Source: Ilyomonas sp965199845 (GTDB lineage Bacteria; Bacteroidota; Bacteroidia; Chitinophagales; Chitinophagaceae). Taken from it: DNA of 64,000 bases. The DNA is taken from assembly GCA_965199845.1 (NCBI GenBank), contig CBDATZ010000038.1:62001-126000 (forward strand), written 5' to 3'. The position numbers were made by a program, and so were the translations under genes. Of the stretch, positions 51,786 to 61,162 are shown one piece after another. Under the pieces are notes generated by a model. It worked only from the letters and a program-made list of their open reading frames with translations, had not been told where the DNA came from and made no database searches. Numbering within the stretch: the first letter of the stretch is position 1; each line of letters begins with the position of its first letter.

Positions 51786-54700
51786 ATGGCAATTAAGAAA
51801 GACAATCGTCCAAGAGCCACCTTCTCCAAGATTACTATTGGTCTGGCAAGTCCGGATAGTATTCTCGAGCGAAGCTTCGGAGAAGTGCTAAAGCCTGAAA
51901 CCATCAATTACCGCACGTACAAGCCGGAACGCGATGGTTTGTTTTGCGAAAGAATTTTTGGTCCGGTAAAAGATTATGAATGTGCCTGCGGCAAATACAA
52001 GCGCATTCGTTATAAAGGTATTGTTTGCGACCGTTGTGGCGTAGAAGTTACCGAAAAGAAAGTTCGCCGCGAAAGAATGGGACACATTAAGCTTGTGGTT
52101 CCTGTTGTTCACATCTGGTATTTTAAGAGTTTGCCAAATAAAATTGGCTACCTGTTGGGTATGAGCTCTAAAAAGCTTGAAAGCATTGTATATTATGAAA
52201 GATATGCAATCATTCAGTCTGGCGTCCGCGAAGACAAAGGTTTACAGCCGGGCGATTTGCTGACAGAAGAAGAATATCTCGACATTATAGATAATCTTCC
52301 AAAAGACAACCAGTTTTTGTCTGATGAAGATCCGCAGAAATTCATTGCAAAAATGGGTGCCGAAGCGGTTCACGATCTGTTGGCAAGAATTGATTTGGAT
52401 GGTTTAAGCTTTACACTTCGTAATGCTGCTGCTAACGAAACTTCCCAGCAACGTAAAGCCGACGCGCTAAAGCGCCTGAGCGTTGTAGAATCTTTTCGCG
52501 ATGCTTCTACCCGTATTACCAACGAACCACAATGGATGGTAATGCAATATATCCCGGTTATTCCACCGGAACTTCGTCCGTTAGTTCCTTTGGATGGCGG
52601 TCGTTTCGCTTCATCTGATCTGAATGATTTATATCGTCGTGTTATCATCCGTAACAATCGTTTAAAGCGTTTGTTAGAAATTAAAGCGCCGGAAGTTATC
52701 TTACGTAACGAAAAACGTATGCTTCAGGAAGCGGTTGATAGCTTGTTTGATAATAGCCGTAAATCTAACGCTGTAAAAGCAGAAGGTGGTCGTGCACTGA
52801 AATCTTTATCAGATGTATTGAAAGGTAAACAAGGTCGTTTCCGTCAGAACTTATTGGGTAAACGTGTTGACTATTCAGGTCGTTCGGTTATCGTGGTAGG
52901 TCCTGAACTTAAAATGCACGAATGCGGTTTGCCAAAAGATATGGCGGCTGAATTATTTAAACCGTTTATCATCCGTAAATTAATTGAAAGAGGTGTTGTA
53001 AAAACCGTGAAGTCTGCCAAGAAACTGGTAGATAAAAAAGAAGCGATTGTTTGGGACATCCTCGAAAATATATTGAAAGGTCACCCGATCATGCTGAATC
53101 GTGCACCAACGTTGCACCGTTTATCCATCCAGGCATTCCAGCCGAAACTGGTAGAAGGGAAAGCCATCCAGCTTCACCCGTTGGTTACGGCTGCCTTCAA
53201 CGCCGACTTTGACGGTGACCAGATGGCGGTGCACGTGCCGTTGAGCAGTGCGGCTATTTTGGAAGCCCAGTTATTAATGCTTTCTTCTCACAACATTTTG
53301 AACCCGCAGAATGGCACGCCAATTACGCTGCCTTCGCAGGACATGGTATTGGGCTTATATTACATTACCAAAGGAAAAAAATCTATAGATGGTTTGGTTG
53401 TAAAAGGTGAGGGGAAAGCTTTTTATAGCCAGGATGAAGTTCTGATTGCGTATAACGAAGAGCAAATTGATCTGCACGCTCATATTAAGGTAAGAGCGAA
53501 TGTTCGTGAAGCCGGTCAATTAAAAAGGAAATTAATTGACACAACGGTTGGACGTGTGTTGTTTAATCAGCATGTGCCGGCTGAAGTGGGTTATATTAAT
53601 GCCTTGTTAACTAAGAAAAGTCTTCGTGAAATCATCGGTGACATCATCAAAATTACCGATGTTCCGAAGACGGCAAAATTCCTTGATGATATCAAACAGC
53701 TTGGTTTCCGCATGGCATTCCGTGGTGGTCTTTCGTTTAACGTAAATGATTTGATTATACCGGAAATCCGCGACCAGTTGCTGGACGGTGCAAAGGTTGA
53801 AGTAGAGGAAGTATGGGAAAGCTACAATATGGGCTTGATTACTAATAACGAGCGTTACAACCAGGTAATTGATATTTGGAGCCGTGTAGATACACGTCTT
53901 ACAGAAACATTGATCCGCGAAATGGCAACTGATAAACAAGGATTCAACTCTGTTTATATGATGCTTGATTCCGGTGCACGTGGTAGTAAGCAACAGGTAA
54001 AACAGTTGGCTGGTATCAGAGGCTTGATGGCGAAACCACGTAAATCTGGTTCTACCGGTTCTGAAATCATTGAAAACCCAATTCTTTCTAACTTTAAAGG
54101 TGGATTGAATGTATTGGATTACTTTATCTCTACGCATGGTGCCCGTAAAGGTCTCGCGGATACTGCCTTAAAAACAGCAGATGCCGGTTACTTAACCCGT
54201 CGTCTGGTTGACGTTGCGCAGGATGTAGTTATTAATGAAGAAGATTGCGGAACGCTTCGTGGTATTGCAACAACTGCATTAAAAGATAACGAAGATATTA
54301 TTGAGCCATTGGCAGACAGAATTATCGGCAGAACTTCATTGCATGATGTATTTAACCCACTTACTGATGATGTGGTGGTTGGTGCAGGCGAAGAAATTAC
54401 AGTTGATGTTGCTCATACAATAGAAGAAGCGGGTATTGAAACGGTAGAAATCCGCTCGGTGCTTACCTGCGAAAGCAAACGTGGTGTGTGTGTAAAATGT
54501 TATGGCAAAAATCTGGCAACGGGTTATACAGCGCAACGTGGTGATGCCGTTGGTATCATTGCGGCTCAGTCAATTGGTGAGCCGGGTACACAGCTTACGC
54601 TTCGTACCTTCCACGTGGGCGGTATTGCGGGTTCATCTTCTATCGAATCTACTTTGCCGGCTAAATTCGATGGTACCATACAGTTTGATGGTTTGCGTAC

Positions 54701-56075
54701 CGTAGAAACTGTAAACAATGAAGGCAACAAAGTACAGATTGTTATTGGTCGTACAGGTGAAGTCAGAATCATGGATTTAAAGAATGATCGTCTTCTTATT
54801 ACTAACAACATTCCTTATGGCGCCACGCTGAACGTGAAAGACGGACAGCAGGTGAAAAAAGGTGAAGTGATTTGTACGTGGGATCCGTTCAACAATATTG
54901 TAGTTTCTGAAATGGCGGGTGAAATCAAGTTTGAACATATTCAGGATGGGTTCACTTTCCGTGAAGAAGCTGATGAACAAACCGGTCACCGCGATAAAGT
55001 AATTATCGAATCAAAAGATAAAACAAAGATTCCGGGCATCATCGTTGAAGGCGCTGAAATCCGCAATTATAACTTACCGGTTGGCAGCCGCCTGATTGTT
55101 GAAGATGGCGAAAAGGTAAAAGCCGGACAAGTAATTGTAAAAATTCCGCGTACGCTTCGCAAGTCTGGTGATATTACGGGTGGTTTGCCACGCGTAACCG
55201 AGTTGTTCGAGGCACGTAACCCCAGCAATCCGGCTATCGTTTGCGAAATTGATGGCGTGGTAGCATTTGGTAACGTAAAACGTGGTAACCGCGAAATCAT
55301 CGTTGAAGCCAGGGATGGTGTTGTTAAGAAATACCTGGTTCCGTTAACCCGCCAGATTCTTGTTCAGGATGGCGACTTTGTAAAAGCGGGTACTGCGTTG
55401 TCTGATGGTCAGACAGCACCGGCAGATATTCTTTCTATCAAAGGTCCGTTTGCGGTTCAGGAATATGTGGTAAACGAAATTCAGGAAGTATACCGCTTAC
55501 AAGGTGTAAAGATTAACGATAAGCACATTGAAGTAATCGTACGCCAGATGATGAAGAAAGTTGAAATTGTTGATGCCGGCGATACTCGTTTCTTAGAAGA
55601 AGACCTGGAAGACAGGTTTGATTTTAACGAAGAAAATGATCGCATATTCGACAAGAAAGTGGTTACCGAGCCGGGTGAAAGTGGCAAACTGAAAGCGGGT
55701 CAAATCGTCAGCGTTCGTGAATTAAGAGAAGAAAACTCTGTACTTCGCCGCTCCGACAGGAAACTCGTTGAGGTTCGCGATGCGCAACCGGCAACAGCAC
55801 AACCTGTATTGTTAGGTATCACAAAAGCTTCTCTGGGTGTACAAAGCTGGATTTCAGCCGCATCGTTCCAGGAAACAACCAAAGTGTTGAGTTCTGCAGC
55901 TATTCAAGGTAAAACCGATGATATGCTGGGCTTGAAAGAAAACGTAATTACCGGTCATGCAATACCTGCGGGTACTGGCTTACGCGACTTTGATAACTTA
56001 ATTGTTGGCAGCAAGGAAGAATATGAATTGCTTACAACCGCTAAGGAAGCCATGAGCTTTGATGATGAAGAGTAA
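51786..56075 (+). CDS. rpoC: RNA polymerase subunit beta'
   Basis: 1429 residues, normal length. Zinc site 1 in 'CACGKYKRIRYKGIVCDRC' and site 2 in 'CESKRGVCVKCYG', the catalytic triad D474, D476, D478 in 'NADFDGDQMAVH', the bridge-helix and trigger-loop sequences ('GVKARAFRT'-region as 'RSSIESTLPAKF' after 'PGTQLTLRTFHVGGIA') are present and no frameshift is seen. In nearly all bacteria rpoB lies directly upstream; here upstream is 600 bases of noncoding sequence and a response regulator on the other strand. So rpoB must be elsewhere in the genome. A strong terminator follows. Confidence 0.97.
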   Translation: MAIKKDNRPRATFSKITIGLASPDSILERSFGEVLKPETINYRTYKPERDGLFCERIFGPVKDYECACGKYKRIRYKGIVCDRCGVEVTEKKVRRERMGHIKLVVPVVHIWYFKSLPNKIGYLLGMSSKKLESIVYYERYAIIQSGVREDKGLQPGDLLTEEEYLDIIDNLPKDNQFLSDEDPQKFIAKMGAEAVHDLLARIDLDGLSFTLRNAAANETSQQRKADALKRLSVVESFRDASTRITNEPQWMVMQYIPVIPPELRPLVPLDGGRFASSDLNDLYRRVIIRNNRLKRLLEIKAPEVILRNEKRMLQEAVDSLFDNSRKSNAVKAEGGRALKSLSDVLKGKQGRFRQNLLGKRVDYSGRSVIVVGPELKMHECGLPKDMAAELFKPFIIRKLIERGVVKTVKSAKKLVDKKEAIVWDILENILKGHPIMLNRAPTLHRLSIQAFQPKLVEGKAIQLHPLVTAAFNADFDGDQMAVHVPLSSAAILEAQLLMLSSHNILNPQNGTPITLPSQDMVLGLYYITKGKKSIDGLVVKGEGKAFYSQDEVLIAYNEEQIDLHAHIKVRANVREAGQLKRKLIDTTVGRVLFNQHVPAEVGYINALLTKKSLREIIGDIIKITDVPKTAKFLDDIKQLGFRMAFRGGLSFNVNDLIIPEIRDQLLDGAKVEVEEVWESYNMGLITNNERYNQVIDIWSRVDTRLTETLIREMATDKQGFNSVYMMLDSGARGSKQQVKQLAGIRGLMAKPRKSGSTGSEIIENPILSNFKGGLNVLDYFISTHGARKGLADTALKTADAGYLTRRLVDVAQDVVINEEDCGTLRGIATTALKDNEDIIEPLADRIIGRTSLHDVFNPLTDDVVVGAGEEITVDVAHTIEEAGIETVEIRSVLTCESKRGVCVKCYGKNLATGYTAQRGDAVGIIAAQSIGEPGTQLTLRTFHVGGIAGSSSIESTLPAKFDGTIQFDGLRTVETVNNEGNKVQIVIGRTGEVRIMDLKNDRLLITNNIPYGATLNVKDGQQVKKGEVICTWDPFNNIVVSEMAGEIKFEHIQDGFTFREEADEQTGHRDKVIIESKDKTKIPGIIVEGAEIRNYNLPVGSRLIVEDGEKVKAGQVIVKIPRTLRKSGDITGGLPRVTELFEARNPSNPAIVCEIDGVVAFGNVKRGNREIIVEARDGVVKKYLVPLTRQILVQDGDFVKAGTALSDGQTAPADILSIKGPFAVQEYVVNEIQEVYRLQGVKINDKHIEVIVRQMMKKVEIVDAGDTRFLEEDLEDRFDFNEENDRIFDKKVVTEPGESGKLKAGQIVSVRELREENSVLRRSDRKLVEVRDAQPATAQPVLLGITKASLGVQSWISAASFQETTKVLSSAAIQGKTDDMLGLKENVITGHAIPAGTGLRDFDNLIVGSKEEYELLTTAKEAMSFDDEE

Positions 56076-56094
56076 TCTTTCAATTCACTATAAT

Positions 56095-56130
56095 AAAAAA
56101 GCCGGAAGCATAACAGCTTCCGGCTTTTTT
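56095..56130. terminator. Terminator after rpoC
   Basis: Perfect stem AAAAAAGCCGGAAGC / GCTTCCGGCTTTTTT with a 6-base loop; A/T runs both sides, so also serves the convergent gene. Confidence 0.92.
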
Positions 56131-56200
56131 ATTATCTAAAAGTTTTACATATAACCTTCCTTACACACTATTATTACGTCAACACAATCTGTAACCAAGC

Positions 56201-56893
56201 TTATATAATTTCGTTCGTCTTCTTTTGTTTTACTAATTGATATATAGTTATCAGATGAGAAAACAAAACCAATGGAACAACAAAACAAGGCAGCCAAATA
56301 AAAGGGAAATACAATATGGCTATGTTCGGTTGTTCAAATGCAAATTGTTGAAAAGGTAACGGTGCCGACAAAACCGCATTAACAACAATGTTTATCAAAA
56401 GACACAGACAAACAAGATTCCACGCAATCAATCCTTTTTTTCCGATACTCTTTTTTACAAATCCAAAATAATAAATAACAGGCGCGGAAACACCGGACAG
56501 AACATCAAAGTTTCTGCCTTCAAACGTCATTATTTGCGGAACAACTTTATATAAAAACAATCCATATAAAACCAGTTCAACAGGTATCCGAACAATATGT
56601 AAAATCGTTAGTGTTTTAATATCAAACGAAGTAATGTATTGTCTTCCTTTTTGGGTAAAAAACAAAACAACAATTACAAGCAAAGGCGGCAAAATCAATA
56701 ATAAAAATCTCGGCGGAAATGTATTGGCAACAGTATAAAAAAGATTGTAACCCGCTACGCCTTGCAGAGCTAACCAAATTAATAAAACAACAACAGTTGC
56801 GTTGGTAAAACGACTTGCTTTGTAAAAAAAGAATACAGTTAATAAAGTTGTGGCGATAAAAGTGAAACTGACAGATGCGGGTACTGAGTTCAT
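56201..56893 (-). CDS. Integral membrane protein, unknown (about 7 TM)
   Basis: 230 residues, almost entirely hydrophobic helices ('FTFIATTLLTVFFFY', 'ATVVVLLIWLALQGVAGY', 'FLLLILPPLLVIVVLFF', 'VELVLYGLFLYKVV' ... 'FPFIWLPCFVVPLVLFSHLITIYQLV'). A conserved-looking 'TFEGRNFDVLSG' loop is between helices 4 and 5. It has no transporter or enzyme signature I know. The pattern recurs as an uncharacterised family in Bacteroidota, by impression only. Monocistronic. Confidence 0.72.
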   Translation of the reverse strand: MNSVPASVSFTFIATTLLTVFFFYKASRFTNATVVVLLIWLALQGVAGYNLFYTVANTFPPRFLLLILPPLLVIVVLFFTQKGRQYITSFDIKTLTILHIVRIPVELVLYGLFLYKVVPQIMTFEGRNFDVLSGVSAPVIYYFGFVKKSIGKKGLIAWNLVCLCLLINIVVNAVLSAPLPFQQFAFEQPNIAILYFPFIWLPCFVVPLVLFSHLITIYQLVKQKKTNEII

Positions 56894-57055
56894 GAAAGGT
56901 AAATTTATCTGGTTAATAACCTGGCTTCTGTAAAAGAAATAAAAGCAAACAGGAAGCCATTAGTTTTTTATTAAAAGAAGATTGCTTATGATGAAACGAA
57001 AGTAATTTTATTTCTTAGCTTAGATTCACCAAAGAAATAGTAAAACAAAAATACC

Positions 57056-57574
57056 ATGCAAACAATCTTAAAACCGGAACCGGGACAATACAAACCGTTC
57101 TCCGGCGCTTACATTAGTTTGGTTGATGATAATATTGAAGTTGCGGCTTTGCAAACAGAGTTTGAAAAAATGAAATTATTTCTCTTGTCAATACCGGAAA
57201 ATAAATGGGAATACAGGTATGCGGAAGATAAATGGACATTGAAAGAAATGCTCGTTCACATGATAGATACAGAACGCATTTTCAGTTACCGCGCACTTCG
57301 TATAGCAAGAAACGACAGCACACCGCTTCCGGGTTTTGAACAAAATGATTATGTGCCTTTCAGCAATGCCAATGGCAGACGGGTTGACGATATGCTGAAA
57401 GAATTTGAAGCCGTTAGATCAAGCACTTATTTATTGTTTTCAGGCTTTGATAATACCGCCTGGGATCGGTACACTTTGGTTGATAATCATCCGGTGAGTG
57501 TAAGAGCCATTTTGTATTTGGTAATCGGTCATGCAAAGCATCACCTGAAAGTTATAAGAGAAAAATATTTGTAG
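57056..57574 (+). CDS. DinB-family putative metal-dependent hydrolase
   Basis: 172 residues, four-helix-bundle DinB type. 'AEDKWTLKEMLVHMIDTERIFSYRALRIAR' and the C-terminal 'RAILYLVIGHAKHHLKVIREKY' supply the three His of the metal site (in VHMID, GHAKH). Members include thiol transferases such as bacillithiol S-transferase, but most are of unknown activity. Own gene, no linked enzymes. Confidence 0.88.
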   Translation: MQTILKPEPGQYKPFSGAYISLVDDNIEVAALQTEFEKMKLFLLSIPENKWEYRYAEDKWTLKEMLVHMIDTERIFSYRALRIARNDSTPLPGFEQNDYVPFSNANGRRVDDMLKEFEAVRSSTYLLFSGFDNTAWDRYTLVDNHPVSVRAILYLVIGHAKHHLKVIREKYL

Positions 57575-57631
57575 AAGAAATAAATGAGAGTTGAAAAGGG
57601 CTTACAAACAGATAAATAAATAACAAAAGAA

Positions 57632-57682
57632 TCGTTCTTGCGATTGCAACGATGCTCAACCGGAGTTACTAACGCTCGTAAT
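57632..57682 (-). repeat. Dispersed intergenic repeat, copy B
   Basis: On the minus strand reads TTACGAGCGTTAGTAACTCCGGTTGAGC (in two parts, no more than this core), i.e. shares TTACGAGCGT and AACTCCGGTTGA with copy A. Between DinB-like and methyltransferase genes. Confidence 0.7.
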
Positions 57683-57726
57683 ATCAATATAACCTCGATA
57701 CATTAACTTGTAGTGTATTGTAAAGC

Positions 57727-58353
57727 TTATACTTTTCTCATCAACAAAACCAAAATCCGTGGAATATCATTCCTGTTGTCTTCGTCAAAATATTCTGTCA
57801 AACAAATCAACTCTAGCCCAAACTTTTTACCGGCGTTTATAAAGTCTGATATATTATGATTGAAACAAGGCACAACCTGCCTGCCTTCTTCTGTATCGAA
57901 CCTTGCCTTTGTTCCGTTGTATTGCTTGAAAGGATGCAGCTCGCCAATATAAACATGTCCGTCTTTTTTCAAAACAGAAGACACATTTTCAAAAACAGGT
58001 TCTAAGTTTTCAATATGTTCCAGCACTAAGCTAAATGTAACCAAGTCGTAGGTTTCCACAGCAAAAATCCAGTCTTCTGTAATATCTGCCTGGATAAACT
58101 GAACCTGGCTATTCTGAATCTTAGCTTTTGCTTTCGCCAGCATTTCCTCCGATAAATCAACCGCTGTAATTTGCTTTGCCTGCGTAAGCAACCATTCTGT
58201 GTTTTTTCCTGTGCCACAGCCAATTTCAAGACAATGCGAGAAAGAAACAGACGCTACTGTTTGCCGCAAAGCAACAGCTTCCAGGTCTCTCGTCTTGTTA
58301 CGATTACTGTCGTATTGCGATGCCCAGCTATTATATGCCTGTTTGGTATTCAT
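57727..58353 (-). CDS. Class I SAM-dependent methyltransferase
   Basis: 208 residues. SAM-binding motif I 'CLEIGCGTGKNTEWL', motif II 'AVDLSEEMLAKAK', 'VQFIQADITEDW' and 'TYDLVTFSLVLEHI'. Resembles UbiE/Methyltransf-11 proteins; substrate unknown. 'NSWASQYDSNRNKTRDL' at the start is the usual 'YDxWAxxYD' opening. Same strand as the rhodanese gene, 27 bases after it. Confidence 0.9.
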   Translation of the reverse strand: MNTKQAYNSWASQYDSNRNKTRDLEAVALRQTVASVSFSHCLEIGCGTGKNTEWLLTQAKQITAVDLSEEMLAKAKAKIQNSQVQFIQADITEDWIFAVETYDLVTFSLVLEHIENLEPVFENVSSVLKKDGHVYIGELHPFKQYNGTKARFDTEEGRQVVPCFNHNISDFINAGKKFGLELICLTEYFDEDNRNDIPRILVLLMRKV

Positions 58354-58380
58354 ATCATCTCTGGAAAGAAAAAAGAAGCG

Positions 58381-58701
58381 TTATGCCGGTTTGCCAAAGT
58401 TTTTGTTGTTCCAATCGAGCATACCGCCAACCAGGTTTTTTACATTGGTGTAGCCAAGCATTTCTAACACATGAGTTGCAATACCGCTGCGGTTTCCGCT
58501 ACGGCAATAGATAATGATTTCATCTTCTTTATCCCAATCGTCCAGGTCTTCAATCTGTACGGCTTGTATTTTACCAACGGGAATATGCTTGCCGCCGATA
58601 TTAAAGTCTGTGCGTTCGCTGTCTTCTCTTACATCTAAAAGATTCAGATGTTCGCCCGCATCCAGGCGTGCTTTTAATTCGTCTGTTGTTATTGTATTCA
58701 T
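58381..58701 (-). CDS. Rhodanese-like domain protein
   Basis: 106 residues, a single rhodanese domain. Active-site C66 in 'IIIYCRSGNRSG', with 'LLDVREDSE' and 'HIPVGKIQ' motifs. The CRSGxR loop is the sulfurtransferase form. Likely cytoplasmic sulfur carrier or redox protein. Only 12 bases from the PASTA gene stop. Confidence 0.93.
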   Translation of the reverse strand: MNTITTDELKARLDAGEHLNLLDVREDSERTDFNIGGKHIPVGKIQAVQIEDLDDWDKEDEIIIYCRSGNRSGIATHVLEMLGYTNVKNLVGGMLDWNNKNFGKPA

Positions 58702-58713
58702 AGGTTACAGATT

Positions 58714-59544
58714 TTATTGGTTATCTCCCGTTGGCGGCGGTGCTGTTGTTGTATCAACTACAGGTTGCGTAGCACTCAGATACACGTCTATCACCTGCCC
58801 GGGATGAATTTTATTTTGTTTGTTATTGCCGTCGGCGTCTGTTGTTTTCTCTGTCGGGTTTTGTTTGTACACATACGCATCTTCCGGCGTTGTAATTCCG
58901 GGGTCAGGAACAATGGCGCCAAGACTAATATTGAGACTTTGCAGGTAACTGCGCGCATCCGACAGTGTCATACCCACAATATTCGGCACATTCATCAATA
59001 CATTTCCAACGCCATCGCCCAACACAAGCGTAATGCTGCTTCCCATACTCACTTTTGTACCTGGTGCAAGCGGCTTGCCATTATATTGTTGTTCTAAAAC
59101 CGAGTTACGCGCAATATCCGGACGGTAACTGGTATCACCCAAACGCAGGCTCAGGCTTTGCAAATACATCTGCGCACTTTGAAACGAGAAACCACGCAAA
59201 TCGGGCATTTCTACCTGTGGTGCAATGGTTCTGTTTACCGTTAAGTAAATGGTGCGATTCTTTTTTACAATAGCGGCAGCATCGGGCGATTGCCTGATAA
59301 TTGAAGCTTTAGCTGCCGTATCTATATACACCGAATCTACCACTTCTACTGCAAATCCCTGCGCTTTTAAAAGTTGTGTGGCGGCATCAATATTTTTTCC
59401 CGTAACCGAAGGAACCGTCACATTTTCGTTGTGATGCGTCATCCAGTCCAGCGAATTAAAGAACAGGAACACAATCAATACAACCAGCACAATGGCGATG
59501 ATTAAATTTACAATGAATCCTTGTCTTTTTATGAATGTAAACAA
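58714..59544 (-). CDS. Membrane-anchored PASTA-domain protein
   Basis: 276 residues: an N-terminal membrane segment ('FIVNLIIAIVLVVLIVFLFF') and three PASTA repeats ('VTVPSVTGKNIDAATQLLKAQGF', 'VEMPDLRGFSFQSAQMYLQSLSL', 'MNVPNIVGMTLSDARSYLQSLNI'), followed by a Pro/Thr tail. PASTA modules sense or bind peptidoglycan. Unlike PknB there is no kinase domain. It lies next to ddl, consistent with a wall-related role. Confidence 0.93.
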   Translation of the reverse strand: MFTFIKRQGFIVNLIIAIVLVVLIVFLFFNSLDWMTHHNENVTVPSVTGKNIDAATQLLKAQGFAVEVVDSVYIDTAAKASIIRQSPDAAAIVKKNRTIYLTVNRTIAPQVEMPDLRGFSFQSAQMYLQSLSLRLGDTSYRPDIARNSVLEQQYNGKPLAPGTKVSMGSSITLVLGDGVGNVLMNVPNIVGMTLSDARSYLQSLNISLGAIVPDPGITTPEDAYVYKQNPTEKTTDADGNNKQNKIHPGQVIDVYLSATQPVVDTTTAPPPTGDNQ

Positions 59545-59577
59545 TGCATGAATAAATTAAGTGAATGAAAGGTGAGT

Positions 59578-60567
59578 TTATTTCTTTTGTGCCAGCGCCT
59601 GCTGAATGATTGCTGTATAAAACTCTTTCAGTGTTAAACCAGCGGCGCGCACCTGTTGCGGAACTACGCTGGCTTCACTTTGTCCGGGCACTGTATTTAT
59701 TTCCAGCATGTAAGGTTCACCATCGGCTTCATTATAAATAAAGTCAATCCTGATTACACCACGACAATTAAAGATTGAATAGATTTTTTTTGCCGCTTCG
59801 CGAATCTTATTTGCCATTGTTTCGTCCACTTCGGCCGGTGTTACTTCTTTGCTTTTGCCTTTGTATTTCGCTTCAAAATCAAAAAATTCCTTTTCGGTAA
59901 TAATTTCTGTCATTGGCAAAGGCATAATGTCATCGCCATTTTTATAAACACCAATGGTAATTTCCCGTCCCGCAATAAATTCTTCTATCAAAACCTGGCT
60001 GTCTTCTTTAAAAGCCTTTTCTAACGCTGCCGAAAGATCTTCTGCCTGATTTACTTTGCTCATGCCAATGCTGCTGCCACCATTATTTGGCTTTACAAAA
60101 ACAGGCAAAGTGAGTTGTTGTAAAATAGCTTCGGAAGAAAGCTGCGCATGAGAGAAAAGATGCAGCGATTTTGCTACTTTAATATTACTGAAAGCCGCCA
60201 CAGCAACTGTATAACGTTTATTGAACGTTAGCGAAGAAGTTGCTGCATCGCACGACGTATATGGCAAATGAAGCATATCAAAATAACCTTGCAGTTTGCC
60301 ATCTTCGCCCGGTGTGCCGTGTATGCACATCATTACAGCGTCGAAATTTATTTTTTCACCGCTGTCAATCACCGAAAAATCGCTTCGGTCAACGGCGCTT
60401 TTCATACCTTTTTCGTTTTCGAAAATCCATCCCGCCGGGCTGATGTCTATTTTATACACATCAAACAAATCGGTATCTGTATTGTTCTGCATCGTTACGG
60501 CGCTTAAATAGCTAATTTCTGCTTCGCCGCTGTAGCCGCCTGTAACCAATGCAATTTTTTTCTTCAT
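59578..60567 (-). CDS. ddl: D-alanine--D-alanine ligase
   Basis: 329 residues. Makes the D-Ala-D-Ala dipeptide used by MurF. ATP-grasp features: 'ALVTGGYSGEAEISYLSA', 'HGTPGEDGKLQGYFDMLHLPYTSCD', 'VKPNNGGSSIGMSKV', 'EEFIAGREITIGVY' and the metal/ATP site 'MLEINTVPGQSEASVVP'. A short gap links it to the PASTA gene (33 bases), so both are probably co-transcribed. Confidence 0.96.
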   Translation of the reverse strand: MKKKIALVTGGYSGEAEISYLSAVTMQNNTDTDLFDVYKIDISPAGWIFENEKGMKSAVDRSDFSVIDSGEKINFDAVMMCIHGTPGEDGKLQGYFDMLHLPYTSCDAATSSLTFNKRYTVAVAAFSNIKVAKSLHLFSHAQLSSEAILQQLTLPVFVKPNNGGSSIGMSKVNQAEDLSAALEKAFKEDSQVLIEEFIAGREITIGVYKNGDDIMPLPMTEIITEKEFFDFEAKYKGKSKEVTPAEVDETMANKIREAAKKIYSIFNCRGVIRIDFIYNEADGEPYMLEINTVPGQSEASVVPQQVRAAGLTLKEFYTAIIQQALAQKK

Positions 60568-60724
60568 AACTAAAACAATGAACGCAAAGAAATAGAAAAT
60601 GTTTGATAAGGCGGAGCGAAGAAGAAGTAATATGTAAACGGGAATCGGGAATATGAATAAGTTTTTGCGTGGCTCTGTTTACATCACACGCTGATGATGC
60701 CATTTATTTTTATGTTTCCGGCTT

Positions 60725-60770
60725 TTGAAACTCCGGTTGAACATCGTTGCGTCGCACTCTTGTACGCCTT
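60725..60770 (+). repeat. Dispersed intergenic repeat, copy C
   Basis: Has GAAACTCCGGTTGAACATCG, sharing GAAACTCCGGTTGA with copy A and AACTCCGGTTGA with copy B. Confidence 0.7.
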
Positions 60771-60861
60771 GTAAATAATTGAGCTTTGTTATCAATCAAT
60801 TCATAATAAAATCAGTTCATTTTCGGTTTTTCGAGGTTTCGTTAGTCTTCCGAAGGTATTG

Positions 60862-61070
60862 TTTGAACCTAAAAGAGTGTCCGTTGAGTATAAAAGAGTC
60901 TCGCGAGACTCTCAGAGAGTGTCGGTTGAACATAAAAGACTCTCGCGAGACTCTCCGGGAATATCACGAAACTCTAAAAGAATATCCGTTGTGCATAAAA
61001 GAGTGTCGCGACACTTTCTGAGAGTCTCTTTTGAACAAAAAAGAGTGTTGCGACACTCTAAAAGAATATA
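60862..61070. repeat. 21-base tandem repeat array with embedded palindromes
   Basis: About ten units of 21 bases (7 codons). Typical units alternate GTTGAACATAAAAGAGTCTCG and a second type starting CGAGACTCTC; where one meets the next, perfect palindromes form: GAGTCTCGCGAGACTC (60896-60911) and ACTCTCGCGAGACTCT-like (60938 on), GAGTGTCGCGACACT (61001 on) and GTGTTGCGACAC. Units drift toward GAGTGTC/GACACTC variants at the right end. Confidence 0.88.
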
Positions 61071-61162
61071 ATGATAGCTTCTGAGGTTTAACGAAGACTC
61101 TTTAAAGTTCTTTTTACAGTATCAAATCAAATAAATCAATATTCGGTTTTACCTGATACTTG

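Larger units (their letters stand above)
60568..61162. other. Noncoding region with two kinds of repeat
   Basis: About 595 bases without a protein gene, holding copy C of the dispersed repeat and a 21-base tandem repeat array. Open frames over the array are repeat artefacts. Confidence 0.65.

Noticed and set aside
60862..61070. CRISPR array
   Set aside because: Units are contiguous 21-mers with no unique spacers and no cas genes nearby.
60779..61071. Two overlapping reading frames rich in Lys, Arg, Glu and Ser heptads (TTG start at 60779, another at 60859)
   Set aside because: They follow from the 21-base period of the DNA array, are open in more than one frame, start with weak codons and lack any non-repeat domain.
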